From: Bacteroidaceae bacterium
Lineage (GTDB): Bacteria; Bacteroidota; Bacteroidia; Bacteroidales; Bacteroidaceae
NCBI GenBank assembly: GCA_017551925.1
Contig: JAFZKA010000003.1
Coordinates: forward strand, 1 to 60,821
Length of the DNA: 60,821 nucleotides
Reading direction: 5' to 3'
Shown here: positions 8,158-16,588 of the stretch, one piece after another
Layout: each line of letters begins with the position of its first letter
Numbering within the stretch: position 1 is the stretch's first letter
The notes under the pieces: model-generated
What the model was told of the DNA's origin: nothing
The model's input: only the letters and a program-made list of their open reading frames with translations
Database searches by the model: none
Program-made: the position numbers and the translations under genes

Positions 8158-8765
8158 TTCTCAGGAGTATAATCAATTTCATAAAAAGCAGGATAAACAC
8201 TTGACGCAGCCTTCTGCGTACCCTGATTGTGGGGTACTATCAGACGCACCTTGGCGCTGCGTGAGTTAAGGAAACCGGGCGTGATATAAGGCAGCGGCAT
8301 GAGCCATGCATTGGGAACGGAATAACCGTATCTTGAAGCCATTATGCCCGATGTAAACGACGCACTGTAATTGTCACCGTCACGCTTTACGTAAAACACG
8401 TCAGGGTTGATCTCAAGGCGGTTCATACTCATTGTATCACCCGTCTGAGGATAAATCTCAACGTATCTTACATTAATGGTCCACTTTTCATCTTTACCAA
8501 GGATACGCCCTTCACCACGTTTTACAATCTGCATATAGACGCCGTTGTCAGAGAACAGCACATACTCATTCCTGTTGACATCGGTCACGGTGTCCTTAAG
8601 GAATTCGTCCAGTTCTATGACTTGTATGTTGTTTCTGGCTATATAGTCCATTATCTGATTCTTTTCACGCTCTTTCTGCTCAGCATAAGTCTCCTCATCA
8701 TCACATGACGGGAACACAGAAAGCATCGTTGCCAGACAAACGGCCAAATACACGAATCTTTTCAT
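8148..8765 (-). CDS. DUF4827 lipoprotein
   Basis: This 205-aa protein has a lipoprotein signal peptide ending in SVFPSC (lipidated C21), followed by acidic DDEET. The mature part matches my recollection of the Bacteroidales DUF4827 family, thought to have a peptidyl-prolyl-isomerase-like fold; no catalytic residues can be assigned. It begins 1 bp before the nrnA stop codon region and overlaps glmM by 10 bp, so it is cotranscribed with envelope-precursor genes. The function is unknown. Confidence 0.8.
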   Translation of the reverse strand: MKRFVYLAVCLATMLSVFPSCDDEETYAEQKEREKNQIMDYIARNNIQVIELDEFLKDTVTDVNRNEYVLFSDNGVYMQIVKRGEGRILGKDEKWTINVRYVEIYPQTGDTMSMNRLEINPDVFYVKRDGDNYSASFTSGIMASRYGYSVPNAWLMPLPYITPGFLNSRSAKVRLIVPHNQGTQKAASSVYPAFYEIDYTPEKWQ

Positions 8766-8766
8766 T

Positions 8767-9828
8767 TCACTTTTTTATAAAAAGTTGTTTTATACACTCC
8801 TCTGTGGACTTGGACCATTCGTCAAGTCCTTTCATGAATTTCTGCACAGCCTCATCAAGCGTACCGTGGAACTCGCCTCCTGCAGCATTCAGATGACCGC
8901 CTCCGTTAAAGAAATCAGTGGCGAAACGGTTGCAGGGCACATCACCTACCGAGCGGAACGAGAGTTTTATGAGACCTGCCTCCCTGTCCTCACGGAAAAA
9001 GGCCGACATATAGACTCCGTTTATCTGCAACGGCATATTGACGAACCCCTCAGTGTCACCCTTGCGGTATGAGAATCTCTGCAACTCCTGATCAGACAGA
9101 GTGATGAGTGAGGTTGAGAATTCAGGGAACACTTTCATCTTTTCATTCAGCACATAACCCTGAAGCCTGAGCCTTGACTCTGAATAGTTGTAATATACCT
9201 TGCGGTAGATTTCATCCTTGTCAACCCCTATCTCAAGCAGATGGGCCACAGCCATGAACAGCGAATAACTGTTGCTGTTGTATGACAGGGCGCCGGTATC
9301 GGTCATTATGCCGGTATAGATGCAACGTGCAACGTCAAGAGTTATTTCACGGTATCCGCCCAGAGCGCAGATAAGGTGAAATACCATCTCTGATGTTGAC
9401 GATGCCTCAGGATGCGACAGTATCACGTCAAAATTGGCACCCGGATAGAGGTGATGGTCCAAAAGGAATTTCTTGGCTTTTGAATAGAGGAAACTGGCGG
9501 CAACCTTGCCTATGCGGCCCACCACATTGAAATCAAGGCAGCAAATAACATCGGCCTTATAGACCAGTTCCTCTGCCCCGGCGGGATCATCGGCATAAAC
9601 CCTGATGTCAGTGAAACCCGGGAGCCATGAGAGAAAGTCAGGTGCGGAATCAGGTATAATGACAACCGCATCCTTTCCCTTACCCTTAAGATAGTGGCAC
9701 AGCGCAAGTGACGAACCTATTGCATCACCGTCAGGCCCGATATGGGTCAATATGACATAACGGTCAGCCCATTCCATCCATACGCGGAACTCGGCTACAT
9801 CACTACCTGAAAAGATGTTTTCTATCAT
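8767..9828 (-). CDS. nrnA: DHH-family nanoRNase / pAp phosphatase (NrnA)
   Basis: This 353-aa protein has a DHH domain with HIGPDGD (H29, D33, D35), D99 in CCLDFN and DHH at 124-126. A DHHA1 domain with the GGGH...AAGG substrate-binding motif follows near the C-terminus. NrnA degrades 2-5-nt RNAs and dephosphorylates pAp. The reading frame is open further upstream to 9987, but the extension overlaps comEC and lacks similarity. The ATG at 9828 gives the family length and sits 7 bp after a good -7 box. Confidence 0.88.
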   Translation of the reverse strand: MIENIFSGSDVAEFRVWMEWADRYVILTHIGPDGDAIGSSLALCHYLKGKGKDAVVIIPDSAPDFLSWLPGFTDIRVYADDPAGAEELVYKADVICCLDFNVVGRIGKVAASFLYSKAKKFLLDHHLYPGANFDVILSHPEASSTSEMVFHLICALGGYREITLDVARCIYTGIMTDTGALSYNSNSYSLFMAVAHLLEIGVDKDEIYRKVYYNYSESRLRLQGYVLNEKMKVFPEFSTSLITLSDQELQRFSYRKGDTEGFVNMPLQINGVYMSAFFREDREAGLIKLSFRSVGDVPCNRFATDFFNGGGHLNAAGGEFHGTLDEAVQKFMKGLDEWSKSTEECIKQLFIKK

Positions 9829-9835
9829 AATCGTG

Positions 9836-9866
9836 CAAAGGTACACAGAATGATTCAAACCACAAA
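9836..9866 (-). promoter_or_regulatory. Internal promoter for nrnA within the comEC 3' end
   Basis: Minus-strand TTTG (9863-9866), 19 bp, TACCTTTG (9836-9843) is a near-perfect Bacteroidetes promoter. The ATG of nrnA is only 7 bp downstream, so the transcript would be leaderless or nearly so. Confidence 0.7.
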
Positions 9867-11414
9867 GCATTGGATGGTTGCTGCTACACTTGCCGCCGCT
9901 ATACATGCAAGAGCCTGGACCAGCCTGCGGGTGCGCCGCTCCTTGAGCCACAGGTACAGCAACAGCACGACAGCATATATCGCCCACACTGTCAGCGGTT
10001 TATCTATGCTTATGTCAAGACGCGAATGGGGCAGTGAGACAATCCTGTCAAGGCACCGGTTCTCAACCGACACCAACAGCGTTAGCAGTCTGACCACACC
10101 CCATCGTAGCGGCGCAATCCACCCCGCCACCCAAAGTGACATTGACAGGCACACCGTAAGGAACATAAGCGGCACAATCATCAGGTTGGTAATCAGAAAG
10201 TATGTTGAAAAGTTTGAGAATGAGTACATTATTATGGGGGCGGTTCCTATCTGCGCCGCTATTGAGACCGCTGTCAGGTCACGTATGTATCGGCCCACAG
10301 CGGTTACGGGTTCCCACAGCGAGGCTATTTCAGGCTCAAGAATCAGTATAAAGAGCACCGCAAGGAATGAGAGTTGAAAACCCATGTCATAAACCGCGCC
10401 GGGATTGCATATCAGCATGACAAGCGCCGCCAGAGCCAGGGTGTTTACCGATGAACTGTCCCTGCGCAATGCCCTGCACAATGCCAGCAGGGTGAACATT
10501 ATCAGCGAGCGGGTGATTGACAGGGGCAAACCAATGATAAATGCGTAGCCCCACATTATGAGCATGACCGTCATCTCCCTGACCCAACGTTTTGGGAACA
10601 GGAAAGCCGGCAGCATGAAATAGAGGAAAACGCACATTATGCCCACATGCAGTCCCGATACAGCCAGCACATGACTGGCTCCCGATGTGGAATATTTCTG
10701 TTTGAGTTCCTGGTCAAGTTCACGTTTTATTCCAAGTGACACGGCAGATACAACGGCCAGGGCATCGGCCTCAAGCCCCCACTCCCTGTACTTTTCAAAC
10801 ATACGGTGACGCAGTCTTGCAGTCCTGGTGCTGAAAGGCTCCGCCGCCGATGATGCTGTTTTGCGCCAATGGTTCTGCGGCACCCACAATGTTCCGGATA
10901 TGCCGTGACGGTACAGATATGCCCTGTAGTCAAAATCAGGCGTTCCCTGATTTGAAGGCTCATTCACAACGCCATGGAACAGGATATGTTCACCCGGTTC
11001 AAGCGCCGCGGCAGCCGAATCCTTGGGTACGTACAGATATATCTTTCTGCCCTGATACGGACTGTCCTGAAGTGTCAGATCCAAGCGGTAACTGCGCTCA
11101 CGCTCAAGCGGATACTCGGTAACCATTCCCTGATGAGTGGCCGCCGCTGCAGGCCAGTTTACATGTACGCGCTGCTGCTGGACTGAATACAGCAGTGCTC
11201 CTATGCACATAAAAGATAACGACAGGCCGGCACCATACAACGTGGCCAGTCTGTCGCTATATAAAAAAGACAATATAGTGAGCGCAAAAGTGCCCGAAAG
11301 CAACGCTACCGATACCGTCACTACGGTATGGGTGTCATCAATGGTATCCGATATTATTATCCCTGCTATAAGGGGAATGACCAGCCTTAAAGAGGGCCAG
11401 TCCTGAAATCTCAC
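9855..11414 (-). CDS. comEC: ComEC/Rec2-family DNA-uptake channel protein
   Basis: This 519-aa polytopic membrane protein has N-terminal hydrophobic segments, then an OB-like DUF4131 region (about 90-190), and the competence domain with HVLAVSGLHVG near residue 233, followed by several membrane helices. ComEC moves single-stranded DNA across the inner membrane. The C-terminal metallo-beta-lactamase-like domain of long ComEC proteins is absent; the protein ends after the last helices with basic WLKERRTRR. It follows rpe by 6 bp. No other competence gene is visible nearby. Confidence 0.85.
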   Translation of the reverse strand: MRFQDWPSLRLVIPLIAGIIISDTIDDTHTVVTVSVALLSGTFALTILSFLYSDRLATLYGAGLSLSFMCIGALLYSVQQQRVHVNWPAAAATHQGMVTEYPLERERSYRLDLTLQDSPYQGRKIYLYVPKDSAAAALEPGEHILFHGVVNEPSNQGTPDFDYRAYLYRHGISGTLWVPQNHWRKTASSAAEPFSTRTARLRHRMFEKYREWGLEADALAVVSAVSLGIKRELDQELKQKYSTSGASHVLAVSGLHVGIMCVFLYFMLPAFLFPKRWVREMTVMLIMWGYAFIIGLPLSITRSLIMFTLLALCRALRRDSSSVNTLALAALVMLICNPGAVYDMGFQLSFLAVLFILILEPEIASLWEPVTAVGRYIRDLTAVSIAAQIGTAPIIMYSFSNFSTYFLITNLMIVPLMFLTVCLSMSLWVAGWIAPLRWGVVRLLTLLVSVENRCLDRIVSLPHSRLDISIDKPLTVWAIYAVVLLLYLWLKERRTRRLVQALACIAAASVAATIQCFVV

Positions 11415-11420
11415 CTCGGC

Positions 11421-12071
11421 TTAAAGTTTCTTCAGTTCAAGGATAGCGGCTTCAGGATCTGGAGCGGAGAATACTGTATTGCCCGATACAAGCACATCGA
11501 CACCTGCTGCCACCAGACGGGGAGCGGTCTCAAAGGTCACGCCTCCGTCAACCTCAATCAGGGCGTGTGAGCCTGTTTCTGCAATAAGACGGCGCAACTC
11601 CTTTACCTTGTCAATAGAATGCTCAATGAACTTCTGACCGCCGAATCCGGGGTTCACTGTCATGAGCAGCACCATGTCAACGTCACGTATGACATCGGCA
11701 AGCATGCATACCGGTGTTGACGGGTTGAGTGTAACGGCAGCCTTCATGCCGCGTTTCTTTATCTCAAATATTGTGCGGTTCAGATGAGTGCAAGCCTCAT
11801 AGTGAACATTATATGTTGACACGCCCAGTTCCTGAAAACGGTCCAGGAACTTTTCAGGCTCTACTATCATAAGATGCAGGTCAAGCGGCTTTTTGCAATA
11901 CTTGGCCACATATTTGAGTACAGGAAAACCGAACGATATGTTTGGTACGAACACACCGTCCATAATGTCCAGATGGAGCCAATCAGCCTGACTGCGGTTG
12001 ATCATCTCCAGATCATTGCGTAAATCGCCGAAATTTGCCGAAAGCAATGAGGGTGCTACAATGGTGCCCAT
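11421..12071 (-). CDS. rpe: Ribulose-phosphate 3-epimerase
   Basis: This 216-aa TIM-barrel enzyme interconverts ribulose-5-P and xylulose-5-P in the pentose phosphate pathway. Typical landmarks are APSLLSANFGDL at the N-terminus, the metal ligands H33, D35 (HLDIMDG) and H66 (LHLMI), MTVNPGFGGQ, and the second catalytic Asp in EVDGG. The length is normal. It has its own promoter and probably drives comEC. Its product links the arabinose genes at 38-42 kb to tkt and rpiB at 49 kb. Confidence 0.95.
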   Translation of the reverse strand: MGTIVAPSLLSANFGDLRNDLEMINRSQADWLHLDIMDGVFVPNISFGFPVLKYVAKYCKKPLDLHLMIVEPEKFLDRFQELGVSTYNVHYEACTHLNRTIFEIKKRGMKAAVTLNPSTPVCMLADVIRDVDMVLLMTVNPGFGGQKFIEHSIDKVKELRRLIAETGSHALIEVDGGVTFETAPRLVAAGVDVLVSGNTVFSAPDPEAAILELKKL

Positions 12072-12117
12072 TTTATTCTATTGTGTTATTTCATTGGATT
12101 CCTGCTGAATCCTGGCG

Positions 12118-12125
12118 CAAAATTA
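12118..12125 (-). promoter_or_regulatory. rpe promoter, -7 box
   Basis: Minus-strand TAATTTTG matches TAnnTTTG, 46 bp upstream of the rpe ATG. The -33 region is T-rich but has no clear TTTG. Confidence 0.5.
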
Positions 12126-12141
12126 GTGAATATTTGATATT

Positions 12142-12169
12142 AAAAAAAGAAAGCAGGATGTTATCCTGC
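12142..12169 (-). terminator. Terminator after the ECF sigma operon
   Basis: The hairpin GCAGGAT-3 nt-ATCCTGC (12153-12169) is followed on the minus strand by a T-run (12142-12148). It separates the small ORF at 12197 from the rpe promoter. Confidence 0.8.
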
Positions 12170-12196
12170 CATATTCTTTTTTGATTGTAGAATCAA

Positions 12197-12376
12197 TCAG
12201 TTGAGTGAGTAGGCCGATGCCTCATCGGGCAACTCGTTTACGAACCTTATACCTGCTGCAAAACTGCGTATGAACTCAAGCGTTCTTTCGGCCGGTTTGC
12301 CGTATGACACACTCTTGAGAGCGGCGCGTATCAGGTTTTCAGAAAAAGAAGAAGTTGAAGTAGAGGTCTGATCCAT
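12197..12376 (-). CDS. Small conserved protein after the ECF sigma gene
   Basis: This 59-aa ORF (starting MDQTSTST) is acidic at the C-terminus, with a central amphipathic stretch LKSVSYGKPAERTLEFIRSFAAG. The frame is open to 12436, but the first 20 residues look like translated leader, so the internal ATG is preferred. It lies 103 bp after the sigma factor gene and before a clear terminator, so it is probably cotranscribed. I recognise no domain. Its position suggests a role linked to the sigma factor, such as a modulator, but nothing in the sequence shows this. Confidence 0.6.
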   Translation of the reverse strand: MDQTSTSTSSFSENLIRAALKSVSYGKPAERTLEFIRSFAAGIRFVNELPDEASAYSLN

Positions 12377-12479
12377 AGGCGTCCTTTTGTTAAGTTCACT
12401 AATTAAACGCGAGCCCAACAAAAATAGTATATGCACCAGATTAAAAAAAAGTGAAAATTTATACCAAAGCGGTTTTGGC

Positions 12480-13076
12480 TCAATCTGCGATGGTCAGGGC
12501 TATGCCTTTTTCAACTGACATCTTGCGGATGTTGATAAGGGCATAACGCATGCGGCCTAGCGCTGTATTGATTGAAACGCCTGTGATATCGGCTATCTCC
12601 TTGAAACTCAGGTCCTGATAATAGCGCATGAATACCACCTCACGCTGGTTGTCAGGCAGGGCATCGACCAGACGGCGCACGTCAACCAGGGTCTGCTCGT
12701 TGATCATTGAGTCCTCGATGTTTGACTCTGACAGGTTTGCATTGTTCAGCAGGTCATACTCCTGAGCGTCATTGCTTACTGTATTTTCATTCTTGTCCTG
12801 ACGGAAATAGTCTATTATCAGGTTATGGGCTATACGGGTCAGCCAGGCGCCGAACTTGCCGGTGCTGGTGTAGTTACCTTTCTGCAGGGTTACTATTGCT
12901 TTTACGAATGTCTCCTGGAATATGTCATCGGACAGATCACGGTTGCGTACAACAAAATTGATGTACGAGTACAACTTGTCCTGATAACGTGTTAAGAGGG
13001 TATCGAACGCCTTATTGTTACCGTTTGAATAAAGAGCCACCAACTGATCGTCAGTAAGCTGATTCAAATTTTCCAT
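12480..13076 (-). CDS. RNA polymerase ECF-type sigma factor
   Basis: This 198-aa sigma factor has region 2 (YQDKLYSYINFVVRNRDLSDDIFQETF, about residues 30-57) and region 4 (LPDNQREVVFMRYYQDLSFKEIADITG, about 139-166). No anti-sigma factor is adjacent, in contrast to the sigma/anti-sigma pairs of polysaccharide loci. That suggests a housekeeping or stress ECF sigma factor regulated in another way. Two TATCTTTG boxes precede it, so it may have tandem promoters. The only neighbour in the transcript is the 59-aa ORF. Confidence 0.9.
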   Translation of the reverse strand: MENLNQLTDDQLVALYSNGNNKAFDTLLTRYQDKLYSYINFVVRNRDLSDDIFQETFVKAIVTLQKGNYTSTGKFGAWLTRIAHNLIIDYFRQDKNENTVSNDAQEYDLLNNANLSESNIEDSMINEQTLVDVRRLVDALPDNQREVVFMRYYQDLSFKEIADITGVSINTALGRMRYALINIRKMSVEKGIALTIAD

Positions 13077-13159
13077 TACTTCTTCTTTACTTGGTTTATT
13101 GGAGTAAAGTTCAGTCTATAGGCAGTTCGGTTTAGTGAATAATTGTGTTATTGTTGCGG

Positions 13160-13189
13160 CAAAGATAGTGCAAGCGAGAGTAGAAACAA
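13160..13189 (-). promoter_or_regulatory. Proximal promoter of the ECF sigma gene
   Basis: Minus-strand TTG (13187-13189), 19 bp, TATCTTTG (13160-13167), 84 bp before the ATG. Confidence 0.6.
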
Positions 13190-13236
13190 GCTTGTTTGTT
13201 TATACCGAGCGCAGCCTATCTTGGCCGGTTTTCCGG

Positions 13237-13244
13237 CAAAGATA
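13237..13244 (-). promoter_or_regulatory. Possible distal promoter of the ECF sigma gene
   Basis: A second TATCTTTG lies 77 bp upstream of the first. It is followed directly by a GCCGG-TTTT-CCGGC hairpin (13224-13237), which would be at the 5' end of this longer transcript. Confidence 0.4.
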
Positions 13245-13322
13245 ATGTGAATTATTCTTAAAAACCAAACAAAATCCGTTTTTTAACACTTTGGGAGGGA
13301 ATTTTCCTCTTTTAGGGGCACC

Positions 13323-13512
13323 GCCGGACCATCAGATAGAAGACCAGAACCTCCGGGCTACTCCAAGCCCCTACAATGCCTAAACATCAAACTCCTCCCT
13401 TTTAATCGCCTACGGCGCTTAACGGTCGTCAAACAAGTGATGTCTTTGCCGGCATTTCCAGGGCTTTACGCTTAACGCCCTACGCTGATGGTCTCCTATC
13501 TGATGGTCCGGC
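13323..13512. repeat. 190-bp hairpin element, copy B1
   Basis: It is bounded by 24-bp inverted repeats at 13323-13346 and 13489-13512, 23 of 24 paired, beginning GCCGGACCATCAGATAG. It has the same length and orientation as copy A1, and its interior resembles both A1 and A2. No gene is visible. It lies between the ECF sigma promoters and the fmt stop codon. Confidence 0.82.
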
Positions 13513-13522
13513 TCACTGCAGA

Positions 13523-13797
13523 GAGGAAAATTGGAGGGTATGGTCGTTCGCTTGCGATTTGCAGAAGCAGAACTATCAGGTTGGGGAGTATCAGCAACAC
13601 GGCGTATAGCGCCAGACCTTGGGAGGATCCCGTTAAAAACGGCACTGTCCGAGGAACGTTCGACCCCGTAGGGGGCGATAAGGACGAGTTTGCCGTTTAG
13701 GGTCCGGAAAGGTATGGCGTAGCCGTGGAGCGTTGACTCCCCAAACTGATAGTTCTGCGTTGCCTCGGAGACTATACCCTCCAATTTTCCGGGGGTT
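13523..13797. repeat. Second long imperfect hairpin module (B2) next to fmt
   Basis: Arms at about 13523-13619 and 13709-13797 pair in blocks: GGAAAATTGGAGGGTAT with ATACCCTCCAATTTTCC, and AACTATCAGGTTGGGGAGT with ACTCCCCAAACTGATAGTT. The sequence differs from the 190-bp core, except that its right end resembles 5385-5411. It ends 11 bp from the fmt stop codon. A minus-strand frame is open through it but starts out of frame inside fmt, so I do not call a gene. Confidence 0.75.
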
Positions 13798-13807
13798 CTG
13801 AAACTAT

Positions 13808-14773
13808 CTATAGAAAGGAGCAGTTTGACATATCCGCACCGCAGAGGAAGGAGCAGACGGGCATGCGTTTTTTGCCGGCAATCTGGACCTCCTGGAGGCG
13901 GAGGGCACCGTCGGCGGTGGATACGCAGAGAGATTTGCGGGCTTCGCATGTTATTGTGCCTGGAGGCAGGATGGGGGCATTCTCTACGGGGTCTGCTGCA
14001 AAGATCTTGAAATCCAGATTTTCGCCTGATGAGGTGTGCAGGACAGTCCAGGCGGCGGGGTATGGGGAGAGGCCGCGGATAAAGTCATTTATGCGGGCAG
14101 TAGGCTGGTTCCAGTCTATGCGGCAGGTATCCTTGAAGATCTTGGGAGCAGGACGCAGTTCTGACTCAGCCAGGGACTGCTGGCTTACCTGCTTTACGGT
14201 GCCGGCAATGATGTCATCAAGGGTCTTGACGGTGAGGTCGGCACCCAGAGCCATCAGTTTGTCATGCATGGTGCCGGCGTTATCTTCGGGCAGTATAGGG
14301 ATACGGGCCTGATGGATAATATCGCCGGTATCAATCTCATGCTTAAGGAAGAAGGTAGTCACACCAGTCTCCTTATCGCCGTTTATTATGGCCCAGTTGA
14401 TGGGAGCGGCACCGCGGTATTGGGGTAGCAGGGAACCATGCAGGTTGAAGGTGCCCATAGGGGGCATGCTCCACACCACCTCGGGCAGCATACGGAACGC
14501 AACAACCACCTGGAGGTCTGCCTTGAGGGCTCTGAGGGCTTCAAGGAACTCAGGGTCCTTGAGTTTTTCAGGCTGCAGTACAGGTATCCCCTGCTCTACC
14601 GCGTATTTCTTGACAGGGCTGCTTTGGAGCACACTGCCGTGACGGCCCATGGGTTTATCGGGCATGGTCACAACACCTATTATATTATATTGGTCCTGAA
14701 CCAGCCTGCGCAGAATGAATTCCGCAAACTCAGGGGTTCCCATGAATACTATCCTAAGGTCACTCTTTTGCAT
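13808..14773 (-). CDS. fmt: Methionyl-tRNA formyltransferase
   Basis: This 321-aa enzyme formylates initiator Met-tRNA. The N-terminal Rossmann motif is LRIVFMGTPEFA. The catalytic residues appear as N and H in FNLHGSLLPQYRGAAP and D in EIDTGD. The C-terminal OB domain ends in AGKKRMPV. The start MQKSDLRIVF is chosen because it matches family N-termini; an ATG 7 codons upstream (14794) is possible. The last 14 residues (CSFLCGADMSNCSF) are Cys/Ser-rich and border hairpin module B2, so the end may have been altered by that insertion. It is last in the long operon that includes prfC and tsaC. Confidence 0.9.
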   Translation of the reverse strand: MQKSDLRIVFMGTPEFAEFILRRLVQDQYNIIGVVTMPDKPMGRHGSVLQSSPVKKYAVEQGIPVLQPEKLKDPEFLEALRALKADLQVVVAFRMLPEVVWSMPPMGTFNLHGSLLPQYRGAAPINWAIINGDKETGVTTFFLKHEIDTGDIIHQARIPILPEDNAGTMHDKLMALGADLTVKTLDDIIAGTVKQVSQQSLAESELRPAPKIFKDTCRIDWNQPTARINDFIRGLSPYPAAWTVLHTSSGENLDFKIFAADPVENAPILPPGTITCEARKSLCVSTADGALRLQEVQIAGKKRMPVCSFLCGADMSNCSFL

Positions 14774-14800
14774 AGTCAGAAATGTTTCCGGCACGCCGCA

Positions 14801-16588
14801 TCACTCCTCAGAGAGTTCAAGCAGCACGCTACGGTATGAATTGAAAATCTTGGACTTTGAAACAAAGCCTATGTAATGTCCGTCTGCATCCTCGACAGGC
14901 AGGTTCCAGGCACCGGTCTCATCAAACTTTTTCATTACGGTGTCCATGGGATCGCTGACGGACAGACGGGCAGGCGGCAGTTCCATCAGTTTCTGGACAT
15001 TGAAGCGGTGGTACAGTTCCTGGCGGAACATTATATTGCGGATGCTCTCCAGGCTGACCACTCCCACCAGGCAGCCGTCATCATCAAGCACCGGGAACAG
15101 ATTGCGTTTGGAGCGGGCTATTATGTTTACCAACTGGCCAAGGTCCATATCGGGCTTGACGGTAAGGAACTCCTTTTCAATAAGGTTGTCCATGCTCATA
15201 AGCAGGAGCACTGACTGGTCCTTGTGGTGAGTCATAAGTTCACCTTTCTGGGCAAGACGCATTGAATAGATTGAATGCGGCTGGAACAGGCGTATTGTGA
15301 GATATGACATGATTGATACCATCATGAGCGGCAGGAACATGGAGTAACCGCCGGTGAGTTCGGCTATCAGGAAGACACCGGTTAAGGGGGCATGCATTAC
15401 GCCTGACATCAGGCCGGCCATGCCGAACAGCGCAAAGTTCTGGACCGATATATCGGAACCGGGTGACAGGCGGTTCATGAGTTCGCCGAATATGAAACCG
15501 GTAAGGCAGCCCAGGAACAGACTGGGTGCAAATATACCGCCGCAGCCTCCTCCTGCATTGGTGGCAGTCGATGCAAATACCTTGGTAAGCACTATCAGAC
15601 CCAGGTAGAGCAGCAGGTTGCCGCCATAGAAGAGCGAGCCGTCCATTACCTTGGCAGAGTCCTCATTTACATCAAGCAGCATGGCGATGGTATCATAACC
15701 CTCACCAAACAGTGACGGGAACAGAAATATGAGCACGCTCAGAATCACCGCACCCAAAACAAACTTGATCCAAGGGCTCCGGAACCGTTTGAACCAGGTC
15801 TCAAACCAGTGCATCGTCTGTGAAAAATAGAGTGAAACCATTCCGCAGGTGACGCCCAGCAGCAGCGCAAACGGTATGCGTGACAAATCAAAGGCATGGG
15901 CCGATGCAAAATGGAACATTGAATCAGTTCCCGTAAACACGTATGATATGGTGGCTGCCGTAACTGATGATACCAGCAAGGGCAAAAGCGAGCCCATGCT
16001 AAGGTCAAACATCAACACCTCAAGCACAAATACCAGTCCCGCAATAGGTGCTTTGAATATGCCTGCAATGGCACCGGCCGAACCGCAGCCCACCAGCAGC
16101 ATCAGCGTACGGTGTTCCATCTTGAACATACGGCCTATATTGGAACCTATGGCTGAGCCCGTGAGCACGATAGGACTCTCAGCACCCACAGATCCGCCCA
16201 TACCTATTGTAATGGCACTGGCAATGACCGATGAATACATGTTGTGAGGCTTGATACGCCCGTTTTTCTTGGAGAGCGCATAAAGTATCTTGGTAACGCC
16301 GTGACCTATATCATCACGCACAATATACCTTATGAACAATCCTGACAGCAATATACCGATAACCGGATAGATAAGCAGGCTGTAGTTCTCCTGACTGATG
16401 AACAGATGGTCTGAGATAAAGCCGTGAATCAATGAAATCAGATATTTCAGCAGCAGTGCGGCAAAGGCCGTAAAGATACCTACCACCAGACTCAGCAGCA
16501 GTATAAACTGACGTTCACTTATATGGTCACGGCGCCACAAGTTGAACTTGTTGAGCAATGACTCTGTCTGTATTTCCCTCTCGTCCAT
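14801..16588 (-). CDS. ClC-family chloride channel/transporter with CBS pair
   Basis: This 595-aa membrane protein has a ClC core of about 420 residues carrying GGSVGAESPIV (the gating Glu is kept) and GGIFAPSLFLG, followed by two CBS domains (about 455-590) facing the cytoplasm. ClC proteins move chloride, often in exchange for protons; the CBS pair usually senses adenine nucleotides. It shares one base with tsaC (stop/start overlap) and is followed by fmt, so it belongs to the same operon. The substrate could also be another anion. Confidence 0.88.
   Translation of the reverse strand: MDEREIQTESLLNKFNLWRRDHISERQFILLLSLVVGIFTAFAALLLKYLISLIHGFISDHLFISQENYSLLIYPVIGILLSGLFIRYIVRDDIGHGVTKILYALSKKNGRIKPHNMYSSVIASAITIGMGGSVGAESPIVLTGSAIGSNIGRMFKMEHRTLMLLVGCGSAGAIAGIFKAPIAGLVFVLEVLMFDLSMGSLLPLLVSSVTAATISYVFTGTDSMFHFASAHAFDLSRIPFALLLGVTCGMVSLYFSQTMHWFETWFKRFRSPWIKFVLGAVILSVLIFLFPSLFGEGYDTIAMLLDVNEDSAKVMDGSLFYGGNLLLYLGLIVLTKVFASTATNAGGGCGGIFAPSLFLGCLTGFIFGELMNRLSPGSDISVQNFALFGMAGLMSGVMHAPLTGVFLIAELTGGYSMFLPLMMVSIMSYLTIRLFQPHSIYSMRLAQKGELMTHHKDQSVLLLMSMDNLIEKEFLTVKPDMDLGQLVNIIARSKRNLFPVLDDDGCLVGVVSLESIRNIMFRQELYHRFNVQKLMELPPARLSVSDPMDTVMKKFDETGAWNLPVEDADGHYIGFVSKSKIFNSYRSVLLELSEE

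Noticed and set aside
9829-9987. Longer N-terminus for nrnA starting at 9987
   Set aside because: The extension overlaps comEC, has no similarity to DHH proteins, and the ATG at 9828 follows a strong promoter.
13077-13159. tRNA or small RNA gene before the ECF sigma gene
   Set aside because: No cloverleaf or T-loop sequence is visible; only promoter boxes are present. I likewise saw no tRNA in the other gaps.
13419-13949. 176-codon minus-strand ORF through the B elements
   Set aside because: It starts inside fmt in another frame and runs through both hairpin modules; its composition (Arg/Pro/Ser-rich) and the palindromic DNA argue against coding.
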